Below are positions 54,738-64,000 of a stretch of 64,000 bases of DNA, piece after piece (positions within the stretch are counted from its first letter, which is position 1; every line of letters starts with the position of its first letter). This DNA is from Lotus japonicus (Eukaryota; Streptophyta; Magnoliopsida; Fabales; Fabaceae). The notes beneath the pieces were generated by a model, which did not search any database, had not been told where the DNA came from, and worked only from the letters and a program-made list of their open reading frames with translations. The position numbers and the translations under genes are program-made. The stretch spans positions 48,112,964 to 48,176,963 of the forward strand of contig NC_080044.1 of the NCBI RefSeq assembly GCF_012489685.1. Reading direction: 5' to 3'.

Positions 54738-57130
54738 TAAATTTTCCAAATCTCCTATTTCCAATTCTTACATTTCAAATTTTCTCTCTAAACCTCCTAC
54801 ACCCTATACCCCATTTCCCTTTCATTTACAACTTTCTTTTCCCCATCCTTTCTTCATCTTCCTTTCCATATTCTGATCATTTTCCTCTCCTTTCCCGACC
54901 AGAGTCACAGCCCCAGCCACCGTGTTGCTTATCCTGTCAGGCCGCTACGACCACCAGTTCTTTCGTGCGTCGTTGTTGCAGCCCCGGCCACTGCCCCAGC
55001 CTTCTTCCCTACCACAATATGATCAGTTCTCGACCCACCACTATTCTATTTGCGATACATACGCACTTTACAAGAATAAAGAATGCATTATAAAGTGATA
55101 TACTTAAGCACTTTAAAATTTGTTTGGTCAGTGTTCAGTGTCCTGTTGCAATTCCATTTTTGTCAAGTGTATCTATGTCTTATGTAAACCATTCAAATTT
55201 TGGTACAGATATGACAAGAATAAAGAATGTGAACCAGCCATGTGCCCCCGTGAGCAGCATCTTCCGACAGCGTCAGAACGTTAAAGGCGTGAAGAATCCT
55301 GTGCATCTCGTCCAGTACTTGAGCCTGAACCTGAAGATGTAGCAGATCCAAATGTAACAGATTGGGGTGTCTTGAAGACTTCAATCACGAGATTGCTTTC
55401 AAGGGGAAGGGGGAAGCACCAGAGTACTTTCATAGATACATAAAGGGAAGGGTTAAAGCATTTGGTCTAAAGAGTTTGATGACATGCAACCTACCCTCAT
55501 GGGATAAGGTCTTGTTGTAGCGTTTGTGGAGTGATGGCACCCGAAGACTTCAAATTTTCATATGTTGTTCGGGGAGATGAGTATCACACTGGATGACGTG
55601 GCTTCATTGTTACATATCCCTATCACGGGGGAGTTCTTTACTCTCCCAAATCTAACACGTGATGAAGCTATTGTTTCACTACCTCAGTTCCTATTTGACT
55701 GTCCAGAAAGAGAATAAACACAAAAATTAAGGAGTGCAATTAATTTTGTTTATTTTCAGAAAAGTATTAATTGTTTTCCATTTTTACCCTTTTGAAATGC
55801 ATTTTATCTTTCCTCATTTATTGTTTCCACAATGGAATTACTTGGGAAAACACCATTTAGTGGCCTATTAAAATTATAAGTGGACAGATATATAGGGAAA
55901 AAAATTCTTCAAAGTGGACAGATAATAAAGAACGAAGGTAGTAATGGTTAAGAGGCTTGGTGTTACACGTGTTGAGGCTGAAGATGAGGTCCGGAAGTCC
56001 AATGGGATGTATGCTCGTTATACAAGCTCCTTAAGTTGGCCAAGGACATGACCAAGAAAGGATTAACGAAGAAACCGGCTAGAGCCTTCTTGCTGCAGTT
56101 GGTGGGGATGAAGATCTTCTTTAGGAAGACGCACAATAAGGTGGAGGTTGCATACATGCATCTGTTTCAAAAGCTAGATGAACTTGTGGAGTATGCCTGG
56201 GGTGTCCTAGCATTAGCCTGTCTATATGAGCGGGCCAGCAGGACCAGTAGCCCTAGCATTAGAGGCTACTTGAATTTATTTCAGGTTTGTTACAATCTCT
56301 TTTGATGATTCAATTGAATTTAGTTGTATGAGTCTAGCACATCGTTGTTTAATTACAGGCTTGGATATTTGAGCATTTTCCCCCTTCAGTGTTTGATAGA
56401 AAGTCGAACCCTCGTTATACTGAGAACATGCCCAAGGCGTATCGTTGGGTCATACAAAGGGAGAATGTGTTTATCCACAAAAATAGGCTTGCCCTGGATG
56501 ACCTTACAACGAGAAATGTGATATGGAGACCCTATGATGATCACATAGTGCATTCACCATTTCAGGCAGATGTATATACAATGGTAATAGTTGGATTTGC
56601 GATTCAGGCAAGCTACACTCGTTTCTGCCGGAGCGTGTGCTGAGGCATTTCCATGTGGTCTAGGATGTTCCTAATGAACCATCCGTTCAGAGACCCACTT
56701 GTGAGGAGATTGATCAAATGTTTCTTGAATTCTCTGATCATTGCGTGGGTGGTCAGCCTTCTAAAGTTCCATTGACAACGCCTACCTCGTGGTGGTCCCT
56801 CCTAAAACAATAACGTATGTAGCAGTGACTCTTATGGTAAGGACCTAAATTAGGATTCTATTGTTTCCAAAGTGAATAAATGTTTATAAATTAAGCACTT
56901 ATGTTGTGTTTAAACTTGTGTATTTTTATGGTGTTCTTGAGAAAGTACGGGAATTGAGCTTGATAACAATGACTCCAATGAGACGCCAAACAGGATATTG
57001 GAAGCAAACCTGAATATGCACGCTATCATAAAGCTCAATTTGCAGGATGAACATGATGAGGATGGCAATGCCACTGGAGGTGAGAAAAAGATGAAAAGCG
57101 ACACCTCTGGCGCTAATTTTAATTAGGATG
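54738..57130 (+). pseudogene. plant mobile domain (PMD) gene, decayed copy A
   Basis: A C/T-rich leader (54745-55110) and a start at 55211 lead into PMD blocks scattered over frames. They are MSITLDDVASLLHIPITGEF (about 55577-55640), then RAFLLQLVGMKIFF, VAYMHLFQKLDELVEYAWGV and YERASR (56040-56284). A 74-bp GT-AG intron (56285-56358) follows, then WIFEHFPP and AYRW...WRPYDDH (56359-56600). PMD proteins (MAIN and MAIN-like) occur as host genes acting in genome stability and silencing, and inside transposons. At least three register changes and stops, and about 200 bp of unrelated sequence at 55715-55940, show it is dead. Its upstream part was split by MULE-6. Confidence 0.8.
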
Positions 57131-57579
57131 GCTTTAATTCTCTTGGATGATTATAACTGTAATTGATTCTTGTGTTAGGATGACTGTAATAATTTGGATG
57201 ATATGTTTAATTTCCCTATGTGTTTCTTGGTTGTGTATCACTATGATACAATTACTTTGAATGATTGTGTATGTATTTGCTTAGTTTGTGCATATGACAA
57301 TTGTTCAGTTTTAGATTAAATTAGTCTAGGCCTAAGACTTAAATTAGTCTTGATATTCCGTGTGATATATATGATCACACTACACATTGGAGGATATGAA
57401 AATAACAATTTCAACATCTCTTCCCATTTTTTCTTGTGTATGCATCATGCTCAAAGCGACGAGGAAGAAGTTAATTAGATCAATGTCTATTAAATTATAT
57501 TGTAATATTATTTGTCTAACTTTAACCGCAAAATAAAAGTAAAAATTCAGCAAATTAAATGGGCGATTGTGCTTGAATA
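57131..57579. other. intergenic, no gene seen
   Basis: AT-rich; short Asn/Asp-rich phrases in the first 150 bp may be the tail of the PMD pseudogene. Confidence 0.5.
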
Positions 57580-57851
57580 TTGGCTCTGATCCCCTGCGTT
57601 TTTCTGGCTGGAGAAATATTGAGGATTTATACTGTAGGCGATGTTGCGTAGGGATCCTACTGCAGTTGCCTTGACAGTATGCATTTGGCCTGCATTTTAG
57701 GGGATTTTCTTTTACTCTGTTATGTTTATTTTCTCCCCCCTGTTCCCTTGTTTCTTTCTTTCTCCTTTGTTTAGTACTTCTTGTATTTTCGCTTGTTTTT
57801 GGGTGCACCCTTGTGCCTCTCAATGATATGACGACTTATAAAAAAAAAGGG
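57580..57851 (+). mobile_element. probable 5'-truncated LINE 3' end
   Basis: The phrase GGGTGCACCCTTGTGCCTCT followed by CAATGATATGACGACTTATA and an A9 tract resembles the 3' end of plant L1-type LINEs. Only about 270 bp are kept, without coding sequence. The minus-strand frame across it is not a gene. Confidence 0.45.
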
Positions 57852-58328
57852 AAAAAACGCAATCCAAGAGAGACACAAATAGAAGAAGTTTTTTTATTTT
57901 TTTTATTTTGAAAATTAAAGATAGATAGAAGAAGATGTATAATTAAACACACATTACTATAATATTACATAATTGAGCAACTAACTCATATTTGAAAATT
58001 CTTCTACAATTTATTTTTAAAGTAAAATCAATTCTGAAAAGGAGTTATGTGAGTAGATTTTGAGCGTCAGACTTGGTTTCAGAAAAAGAGAAGTTTATCC
58101 AAACATGACTATTAGACTCTTAAGTGGAAACTTAAGTTTAACCAGCCCTGCTTGCTACGGTTAGCAAGCCCTACTCGCTATGGTTAAATTTTAAATCTAT
58201 ATCCATATAGCGAGATAAGAGTTACATCAACTTGAAACTAACCCTAATATAAGACAAACAAAAACACATACTATAGTTTAAGAGTGAGTGGTAATTAACT
58301 ATAGCTAGGCTTGGTTTGATAGTTTTAC
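57852..58328. other. HyPRP-3 downstream region, no gene seen
   Basis: AT-rich; contains AGCAAGCCCTACTCGCTATG-type short repeats near 58150-58190 but no gene. The HyPRP-3 3' untranslated region should occupy the right-hand part. Confidence 0.5.
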
Positions 58329-58892
58329 TTAGAGAGGTGGGCAAACAAAACCAGGAGGAGGAGTCTTCCCACAAGTGATAAGGACTTGAAGTGCAAGAGG
58401 AATGAATATGTTGAGGTTGAGAAGCTTAGCCCTAATAGCGGTGCAAAGACAAATCGCAGCATCAAGATCAAGCAACCCTTGTATCACAGGACAACACTCA
58501 TTCTCAATAGGGTTCCCTATCCCAACATGCACAAGCCCTCCAAGCACGTCCAAACAAAGTCCTAGCTTCAGTGCATTGATGGGGCAACGGGGAGGAGGAA
58601 ACACCGGTGAAGTTGGTGGAGGGTAGATAACCGGAGGGGGTAGTACCGGAGGTGTGATGATGATCGGCGGCACGATGACCAGCGGTGGCAGAGGAGGAGG
58701 GGACACTTTTGGCCTTCCTCCACCGCCATGATGCGGAGGCTTATGATGATGATGATGACTCGGTCCGTGGTGGTACGGTGGTGGATGTGGCTGATAGCAC
58801 GGACCACATGCATGTACTATTGGTGGTAGGGCATTCAACATGAAAATCTTCAAGATGAAGAACAAAGCTTTAGCTTTTGAGTTTGAAAGCAT
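58329..58892 (-). CDS. HyPRP-3, His/Pro-rich eight-cysteine protein
   Basis: An intact intronless gene of 187 residues on the minus strand. A signal peptide (about 1-28, ending VHA) is followed by a His/Pro/Gly-rich stretch (33-62, with SHHHHHKPPHH). A hydrophobic proline-rich repeat region (64-101) reads PPLPPLVIVPPIIITPPVL. The eight-cysteine domain is C103-X9-C113-X19-C133C134-X13-C148-X-C150-X23-C174-X9-C184. This hydrophobic-proline type differs from the hydrophilic Asn/Arg-Pro linkers of HyPRP-1 and -2; such proteins are tied to the wall or plasma-membrane interface. The His cluster could bind metal ions, which is inference. It is inverted relative to the other two genes. Confidence 0.94.
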   Translation of the reverse strand: MLSNSKAKALFFILKIFMLNALPPIVHACGPCYQPHPPPYHHGPSHHHHHKPPHHGGGGRPKVSPPPLPPLVIVPPIIITPPVLPPPVIYPPPTSPVFPPPRCPINALKLGLCLDVLGGLVHVGIGNPIENECCPVIQGLLDLDAAICLCTAIRAKLLNLNIFIPLALQVLITCGKTPPPGFVCPPL

Positions 58893-58990
58893 GGTGTTTG
58901 GTTTCTTGGCGGTCTAACTTGGCTAGAAACTAAATTGTTGGTCTTGTTTGATTTTCTATGTGTGGGATGTGATCCCAAAATGATAATGCG

Positions 58991-59000
58991 TTATATATAG
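58991..59000 (-). promoter_or_regulatory. TATA box of HyPRP-3
   Basis: On the minus strand CTATATATAA, about 100 bp before the ATG at 58892, the same spacing as in the other two HyPRP genes. Confidence 0.75.
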
Positions 59001-60129
59001 ATGCTGAGGTTTTAACTTATTTATCAGTGAAGCGGTGATGGTTCTTATGAGTTTAATCTAGCTTTCCATGTTGGAAAAGGTAGAATCAAAATTTTCAACC
59101 TACACACATGGCAGCATTGTGGAACATGCATGCTCGAAGACTTCTTAGTGACAGGAAAAGAAATTAGACGAAAAATGATAAGCAAATATGAAATGATGTG
59201 ATATATCAAGTAATGAAAGTTAGAGAAACAAATACTCAGTAATGATTCACAAACATCATAATTATGCCCGCAAAACAGTCTTGAAAACCTAATTTTTATG
59301 ACAGTTTTTTAATGATAGTATATTTTGTGGCAGTTCAAAACTGTCACTAAGGTGAGTGTGAGATTTGCTGTTTCAATGTTCAGAAATCTTTTTTAAAGAA
59401 TATGGTGCGTGTTGAACATCTGCAATTTTTATATGTGTGAATATCATTAGAGAAAGAGATAATTGAAGATTTTGGAGTTTTGGTTGGAGTTCTGATTTCG
59501 AGAGTGACCCCGTGACTCGTTTCAGTACAATCCGTGAACTACTGAGTTCTGAAACCTGTGCACAGATACATTGCACTATCCCTTTGTTTTCTTCACATAA
59601 CTGCAATACTCGACTTTTCTTGCTGAGAGATGTTTGCCCCTTCCCTTAATTCGTTTTGACACCTTCATTAGACGAATAAACTAGTACTGTATGAAGGTAG
59701 AATTAGAGTTTGGGAATAAAGAGCATTTATTTGTTTTATGTGATAATTATAATACAATAATTTATCTTATATCACAATTAATTTGAGTTCTTTGGGTATG
59801 CTTCGGTTTTTTACGCTTAATGCTAATTTTTCATCCATATCACAGCTGAATGCTAATTTTCATTTTATAAGCGCATGCTAGTTGTTAACAAATTAGTACA
59901 AATTATTTTTCATTAGTGTTCAATGCCTAACCCTTCACTTACAATTTGCTGAATGCTAATCCTGCAAATCTTCAAGTTTGTGACACGTATTTACATCATG
60001 CATCAGGTGTCACAACAAGAAATTGGGCCACATATTTTCATTTTCTCGAGTTCTTTTTTCCACACTCTTTTATCAATGGGGAATTTTTTTAAGGAGGATA
60101 GAGATGAAAAAAAAAAGTAAGGAATGTCA
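59001..60129. other. HyPRP-3 upstream region, no gene seen
   Basis: AT-rich. An imperfect inverted word GTGGCAGTTCAAAACTGTCAC at 59331-59350 could be a MITE scrap. Nothing else is recognisable. Confidence 0.5.
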
Positions 60130-60590
60130 CAATTGAAATATAAAAGTAAATGAAAAAGAGTACATTTTTTTTAGAAAGCAAAAGTTTATTGAATGCGAAA
60201 GAAGTCGAGATATAGATCCTCTCGACAATGGATTAATTACAAAGCAAAGCAACAATGAGTGTAACACAACGAAAGCAACATACGCCAACCGACAAGAAAA
60301 ACCCACGAAAAGACCGCCAAAATAACGCAAACGGAAACCATGCAAACCAATCAACGCAAGCTCCCCGATGTTCCATACTTCTTCGGATGAGTAGCTCTAA
60401 CATACTCCACACAAGCATGAAGAGCCTCCTCGTCAGTACTGGAAAACACAAGTCCAAAAAATTTCCCCATCTCCAACATACCTCGTGCCTTCTCAAAAAC
60501 GCAATCAGGATTCTGCTCTGTGTCCGGAAGCACACAATCCTCAATGTCTACAGGTGACTCTACCGCATCCGAGTTGTACAACGTGTGCCA
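60130..60590 (-). pseudogene. unrecognised retro-like fragment
   Basis: On the minus strand a protein-like stretch reads EDCVLPDTEQNPDCVFEKAR, GMLEMGKFFGLVFSSTDEEA and HACVEYVRATHPKKYG. It is followed by a stop, a hydrophobic Trp/Phe-rich stretch, and a 3' end TTTTGCTTTCT with an A8 tract (60160-60175). The A-tail suggests a retrotransposed copy or LINE-type scrap. The left side abuts the Tat gag on the opposite strand. I do not recognise the protein. Confidence 0.35.
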
Positions 60591-60599
60591 GATGGAATG

Positions 60600-61348
60600 A
60601 GAGACTCTGAAGCAGTATGTGGCGTGGTACAGTGCAACGTCTATCAAGATCGAAGAGTTAGAGCCGCAAGCTTGTGCAACAGCCTTCAAGAATGGACTGT
60701 TGCCGGGAATGTTGAACAACAAGCTAAGCAGGAAGCCAGCTCATTCAATGGCGGAGATTCGTGCGCGGGCAAACACCTACATTTTGGACGAGGAGGATGA
60801 CGCGTTCAAAAGAAAGCGCGCGAAGAAAGAGAAAGATGGCGGACAAGTGGAACAACTGAAGAAGGACGGGCAAGGAATGGAAAAAGGTGAAAGCAGCAAG
60901 CGAAGGGAGAGGAGAGGTAAGTCGTCGGAGAAATACGCTAGGGAGCAGCTATATTCGAAGAAAGAGAGTTTTGAGCGGCTTCGCCCTTGGTTGCAACAAG
61001 GGTCGCGTCTGCGAGAGGAAGCAAACAAGGATTTGAGTGCACATTTGACAGACTTGCTTCGTGAGGTAAAAGCAACGCATGCAATTGAGGAAGTTCAGCA
61101 AGAGGCGCGCCCGCCACAAGTGGCGGTAGACAAGACTAAATGGTGCGAGTATCACCACTCGGCGGGCCATGACACTGATGACTGCTTCACTATGAAGAAG
61201 AAAATTGAACGGCTGATCAAGGCAGGGCGCTCACAGTAGTATGATCGAGGCAATCGTCACCTGGGTGACCGCCAGCAAAGGGACCACCAACGAGAGGAGC
61301 GCCGACAGGACAACCGTCGCTCGACCCCGGCGAGAGACCGGAAGGAGA
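60600..61348 (+). pseudogene. Tat gag C-terminal part
   Basis: The frame reads ETLKQYVAWYSATSIKIEEL, AFKNGLLPGMLNNKLSRKPA and EIRARANTYILDEEDDAF. It continues with a Lys/Glu-rich stretch and a CEYHHSAGHDTDDC zinc-knuckle-like motif (about 61145), then a stop at 61239. The frame stays readable to the insertion point at 61348. The N-terminal part of gag is missing. It would bind element RNA in an active copy. Confidence 0.78.
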
Positions 61349-62572
61349 TGAAGGTATGAAAAACGGTAGAAAGGGGGGGTTTGAATAACGTTTTCAGTAC
61401 AAAACTACCACCTTAAAGATTTTAACAAATCTTTTCGAGAACTAAGTGCAAAAGATAGAGATAGAAAAGCACACAAGGATTTTATCCTGGTTCACTTGAT
61501 AAATCACTCAAGCTACTCCAGTCCACCCGTTAAGGTGATTTCTTCCTTCTTAGAATGAAGGCAATCCACTAATCAGGTAAGAGTTACAACTGCACTTGAA
61601 ACCTACAAGTGACTAACAATTACACTGACTTAGCTCACACTAAGATTCACTCTCTTAGTCTTCTCTAGGATCCGATCAACCTTGATCTCCTAAAGGAAAA
61701 TCAAACAACTGTTTGAGGTTGGTGTTTACAAGGGTTTGCTTCTGAATAAGCTGAGTGTAAACTAAAATAAATTACAAGATGAAAGAAAGCTTAGAATATA
61801 TCTTGCGCGTGTGTATTGCTTCTTGTATATTTTTTCTTCTTCTTCTACTAGCCGCTTCTTTCAATCTTCAGCCTCTATATATACTCCAAGGATTAGGGTT
61901 GAGCGTTGCATGGGAAATGCTACCGTTGGAGGGCAGTTCTGGAAAATCCAGCTTCTGCTGTGGCTGAGAACGTTAGGTAGGTCGTCAGGAAGGTACACTT
62001 GCTTTTGTACTAGGATAGCGACTTGACCTTTTAACCTAGGAGACTTCTGATCAGAGGAATGCTTCGTATTGGAACTTGTGAAGCCGGTTGATCAGAGTCA
62101 GAGGGATAGCACAGATCCTCTGACCATTGTATCTTCTGATTCTGAACTCAGAGGGAAGAACATGGCCTTCAGAGTTTCTTGCTTCTGGACTTCAGAGTTT
62201 CCACTATTCAGCTTCTGGATCTTCAGAGTCTTCTACACCATCGGAACATCTGAACCTTCAGTGTTTCTTGGTTGTCAGAACTTCTGGATCATCAGAGCTT
62301 CTAGCGACTGAGTCCTCATCAGAGTTTGTATAGCTTCAGATCTTCTGAAGCTTTTCCACTGTTCATACTGAACATGGTGAATGCGAAAGCGTTGCTTGGG
62401 TTACCCTTTATACACAGTGCTTCTGATTTGTGTGAAATTGAGTCAGGGTCAGAGCCTGTAAATAGCACACTCAGAAAAACACGTTAGAGTACCACAATTG
62501 TTCATATCAAAAGGTTAACTTGTAATCATCAAAACATAGAGTTGTACTACTAGATCAAAACTTGATCTTACA
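61349..62572 (-). mobile_element. Sirevirus-like copia solo LTR inside Tat gag
   Basis: Bounded by a perfect 5-bp duplication GGAGA (61344-61348 and 62573-62577). On its own strand it opens TGTAAGATCAAGTTTTGATC and ends with a C-run and CATACCTTCA. It is the same family as 25745-26954 and 34223-35400. Removing it and one GGAGA rejoins the Tat frame. No internal domain is left. Confidence 0.9.
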
Positions 62573-63470
62573 GGAGACATTGGCGACCGGAAAGAAGGGA
62601 GCTGAGGAAACCTTTAACAAGCTGGAGCTGCCAGTCGGAACCATCAATACAATCGCTGGAGGTTTCTATGGCGGGGGTGACTCTCAGGCGGCGTGACGGA
62701 GGCACGTCAAAGCGGTAAGCTCAATACAGGAGATTTCGTTTGGTTTTCAGCATCCAGATATAGTAGTTTCGTCGGCGGATTTCGAGGGGACCAAGACTCA
62801 CAAGGATGATCCTATAGTGGTCATGGTAAGGATCAATAGTTTCAACGTAAGGCGACTACTCCTTGATCAGGGCAGTTCGGCAGATATAATCTACGGCGAC
62901 GCGTTCGACCAACTAGGGCTGACAGATCGGGACCTGACGTCGTATACAGGAACTTTGGTAGGATTTTTGGGAGATCAAGTTTGGGTGCGTGACTACCTGG
63001 AGTTGGACACAATTTTTGGTATTGATGACAACGCAAAGGTTCTGCGAGTAAGGTATTTGGTTTTGCAGGTGGTAGTGTCGTACAACGTCATCATTAGTCG
63101 GAACACACTCAATCGTCTGTGCGCAGTGATTTCAACGGCTCACCTGGCGGTGAAGTATTCGCTAGACAGCGGTAAGGTAGGAAAGTTAACAGTTGATCAG
63201 CGGCGGGCAAGGGAATGTTATAACAACTGTTTGAGTTTGTACGACAAAAAGAGAGCTGTTGCAGGTCACAGTTGCCACGAGATTGAGGTTTTAGAAGGCC
63301 ATCAGGGGCACAAGGACGACCAAGAGCAGGACCAGGACAGAACAGGCAGGCTGGAACAGTTGGCTGGCGCAAGGAACGACAGGTGTAGAGCGAGCCGATA
63401 TGAAGAAAGGGCTAAAGAAAGGACGGGCAGTTCATCGGTCCCCTTGCGGAGGAACGATGGGCAGGCTTGA
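62573..63470 (+). pseudogene. Tat gag-protease junction and protease
   Basis: It continues the frame of 61348 with ETLATGKKG and NTIAGGFYGGGDSQAA, then a stop at about 62694. The aspartic protease block follows from 62817 (MVMVRINSFNVRRLLLDQGS, active-site DQGSS at about 62865). The second half, ending near 63470, is charged and low-complexity. Beyond it (63470-63960) the sequence carries EPGLTGEQEYHLEKM and NLDLFDWS, the linker found before reverse transcriptase, and then loses homology. The copy is inactive. Confidence 0.78.
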
Positions 63471-64000
63471 TCGGAGATCTTGAGCTTTTCAAGTTTAGTA
63501 GGGGAGTCCTGGCGATTGAACCTGGGCTTACAGGGGAGCAAGAGTATCACTTAGAGAAGATGGTAAAGGAAAATTTAGACCTTTTTGACTGGAGTGAGAA
63601 GGACGCCAAGTGGGGCATGCCCAAGTTTCAAAAGTCGGCTCTCCTGGAGAGTCACTCCGGAGGCGACAAAAAGGGGGGCGCGAAGCAACAAGCGGCAGTC
63701 CCTTTGGAGTATCGTTGGAACAATGGCGGTCAGATGGAGTGGGGTATTCACTGGTGGCGGACTCCCAGAATCATTACGACAAAAGCGGGTGAAAGGAAAA
63801 AGCTGTTTAGCAGGCTGTCGACCCGAATAAATCTGAGAGGACAGGGGCAGTGTGTTAGGAGTATCGCCCAAAAAACAAATACAAAGGGAAAATGGTGCAT
63901 CGGAAGGCAGCGGGGGCGACGAGGTTCAAGCCGGCCCGACAGCAAAAGGGGCAAAAGGGAAAATTCAAGCTTGGAAAGCTTGGTGGAAACCAGTTTCTTC

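Larger units (their letters stand above)
60600..63960 (+). mobile_element. second Tat-lineage Ty3/gypsy element, fragment
   Basis: Gag (60600-61348) and protease (62573-63470) of an element related to the one at 46779, split by a solo LTR. No LTR or primer site is seen on the left, where it abuts an unrelated fragment. On the right it runs off or degenerates before the window end, with no reverse transcriptase. Protease blocks match the first Tat element closely in order: LLDQGSSADIIYG, GTLVGF, VRYLVL, RNTLNRLCA. Confidence 0.8.

Noticed and set aside
58402..58813. Frames overlapping HyPRP-3 in other registers
   Set aside because: Shadows of the intact eight-cysteine gene.

Overview
This is a gene-poor, transposon-dense window of a flowering-plant nuclear genome. 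The evidence is introns with GT-AG borders, TATA-box promoters, plant LTR retrotransposons (chromovirus, Tat, Athila-like and Sirevirus-like), CACTA, hAT, Mutator-like (MULE) and Helitron-type ends, LINE remnants, a plant mobile domain (PMD) locus and a plant-specific kinase fragment. The eight-cysteine proline-rich proteins and the repeat families fit a eudicot, probably a legume (Fabaceae). The species cannot be fixed from sequence alone.

Only three genes look intact. All are secreted hybrid proline-rich / eight-cysteine-motif proteins (HyPRP, DC2.15 / 14-kDa type): 20240-20644 (+), 41023-41445 (+) and 58329-58892 (-). The first two are close paralogues. The third is a longer, His/Pro-rich relative on the opposite strand. 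Each has a TATA box about 100-120 bp upstream. They look like an old gene cluster pulled apart by about 20 kb transposon blocks.

Layout. 0-10.7 kb: a five-level nest in which a copia LTR holds a Ty3/gypsy solo LTR, which holds an 8.7 kb CACTA element (1380-10095), which holds a second CACTA-like element and a MULE. 10.8-14.3 kb: a second copia LTR, LINE reverse-transcriptase debris and a 94-bp tandem-repeat foldback. 14.3-18.8 kb: a complete but non-autonomous gag-protease Ty3/gypsy element. 18.8-22.2 kb: HyPRP-1 with an AT-rich repeat promoter, a MULE and Helitron-type ends. 22.6-30.8 kb: a LINE ORF1 (RRM) pseudogene split by a long solo LTR that itself holds three insertions, followed by an Athila-like gag scrap. 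31.6-39.9 kb: a PMD-like leader split by a second long solo LTR that holds Sirevirus fragments. 40.6-46.5 kb: HyPRP-2, MITEs, and a MULE containing a hAT element that captured three exons of a RUNKEL-like protein kinase gene. 46.7-57.1 kb: a PMD pseudogene split by a MULE that contains a Tat-lineage Ty3/gypsy element with an antisense ORF. 58-59 kb: HyPRP-3. 60-64 kb: a second Tat element interrupted by a Sirevirus-like solo LTR.

Target-site duplications could be read directly for most insertions, so the order of events is well supported. Family names rest on motif recognition rather than database search.
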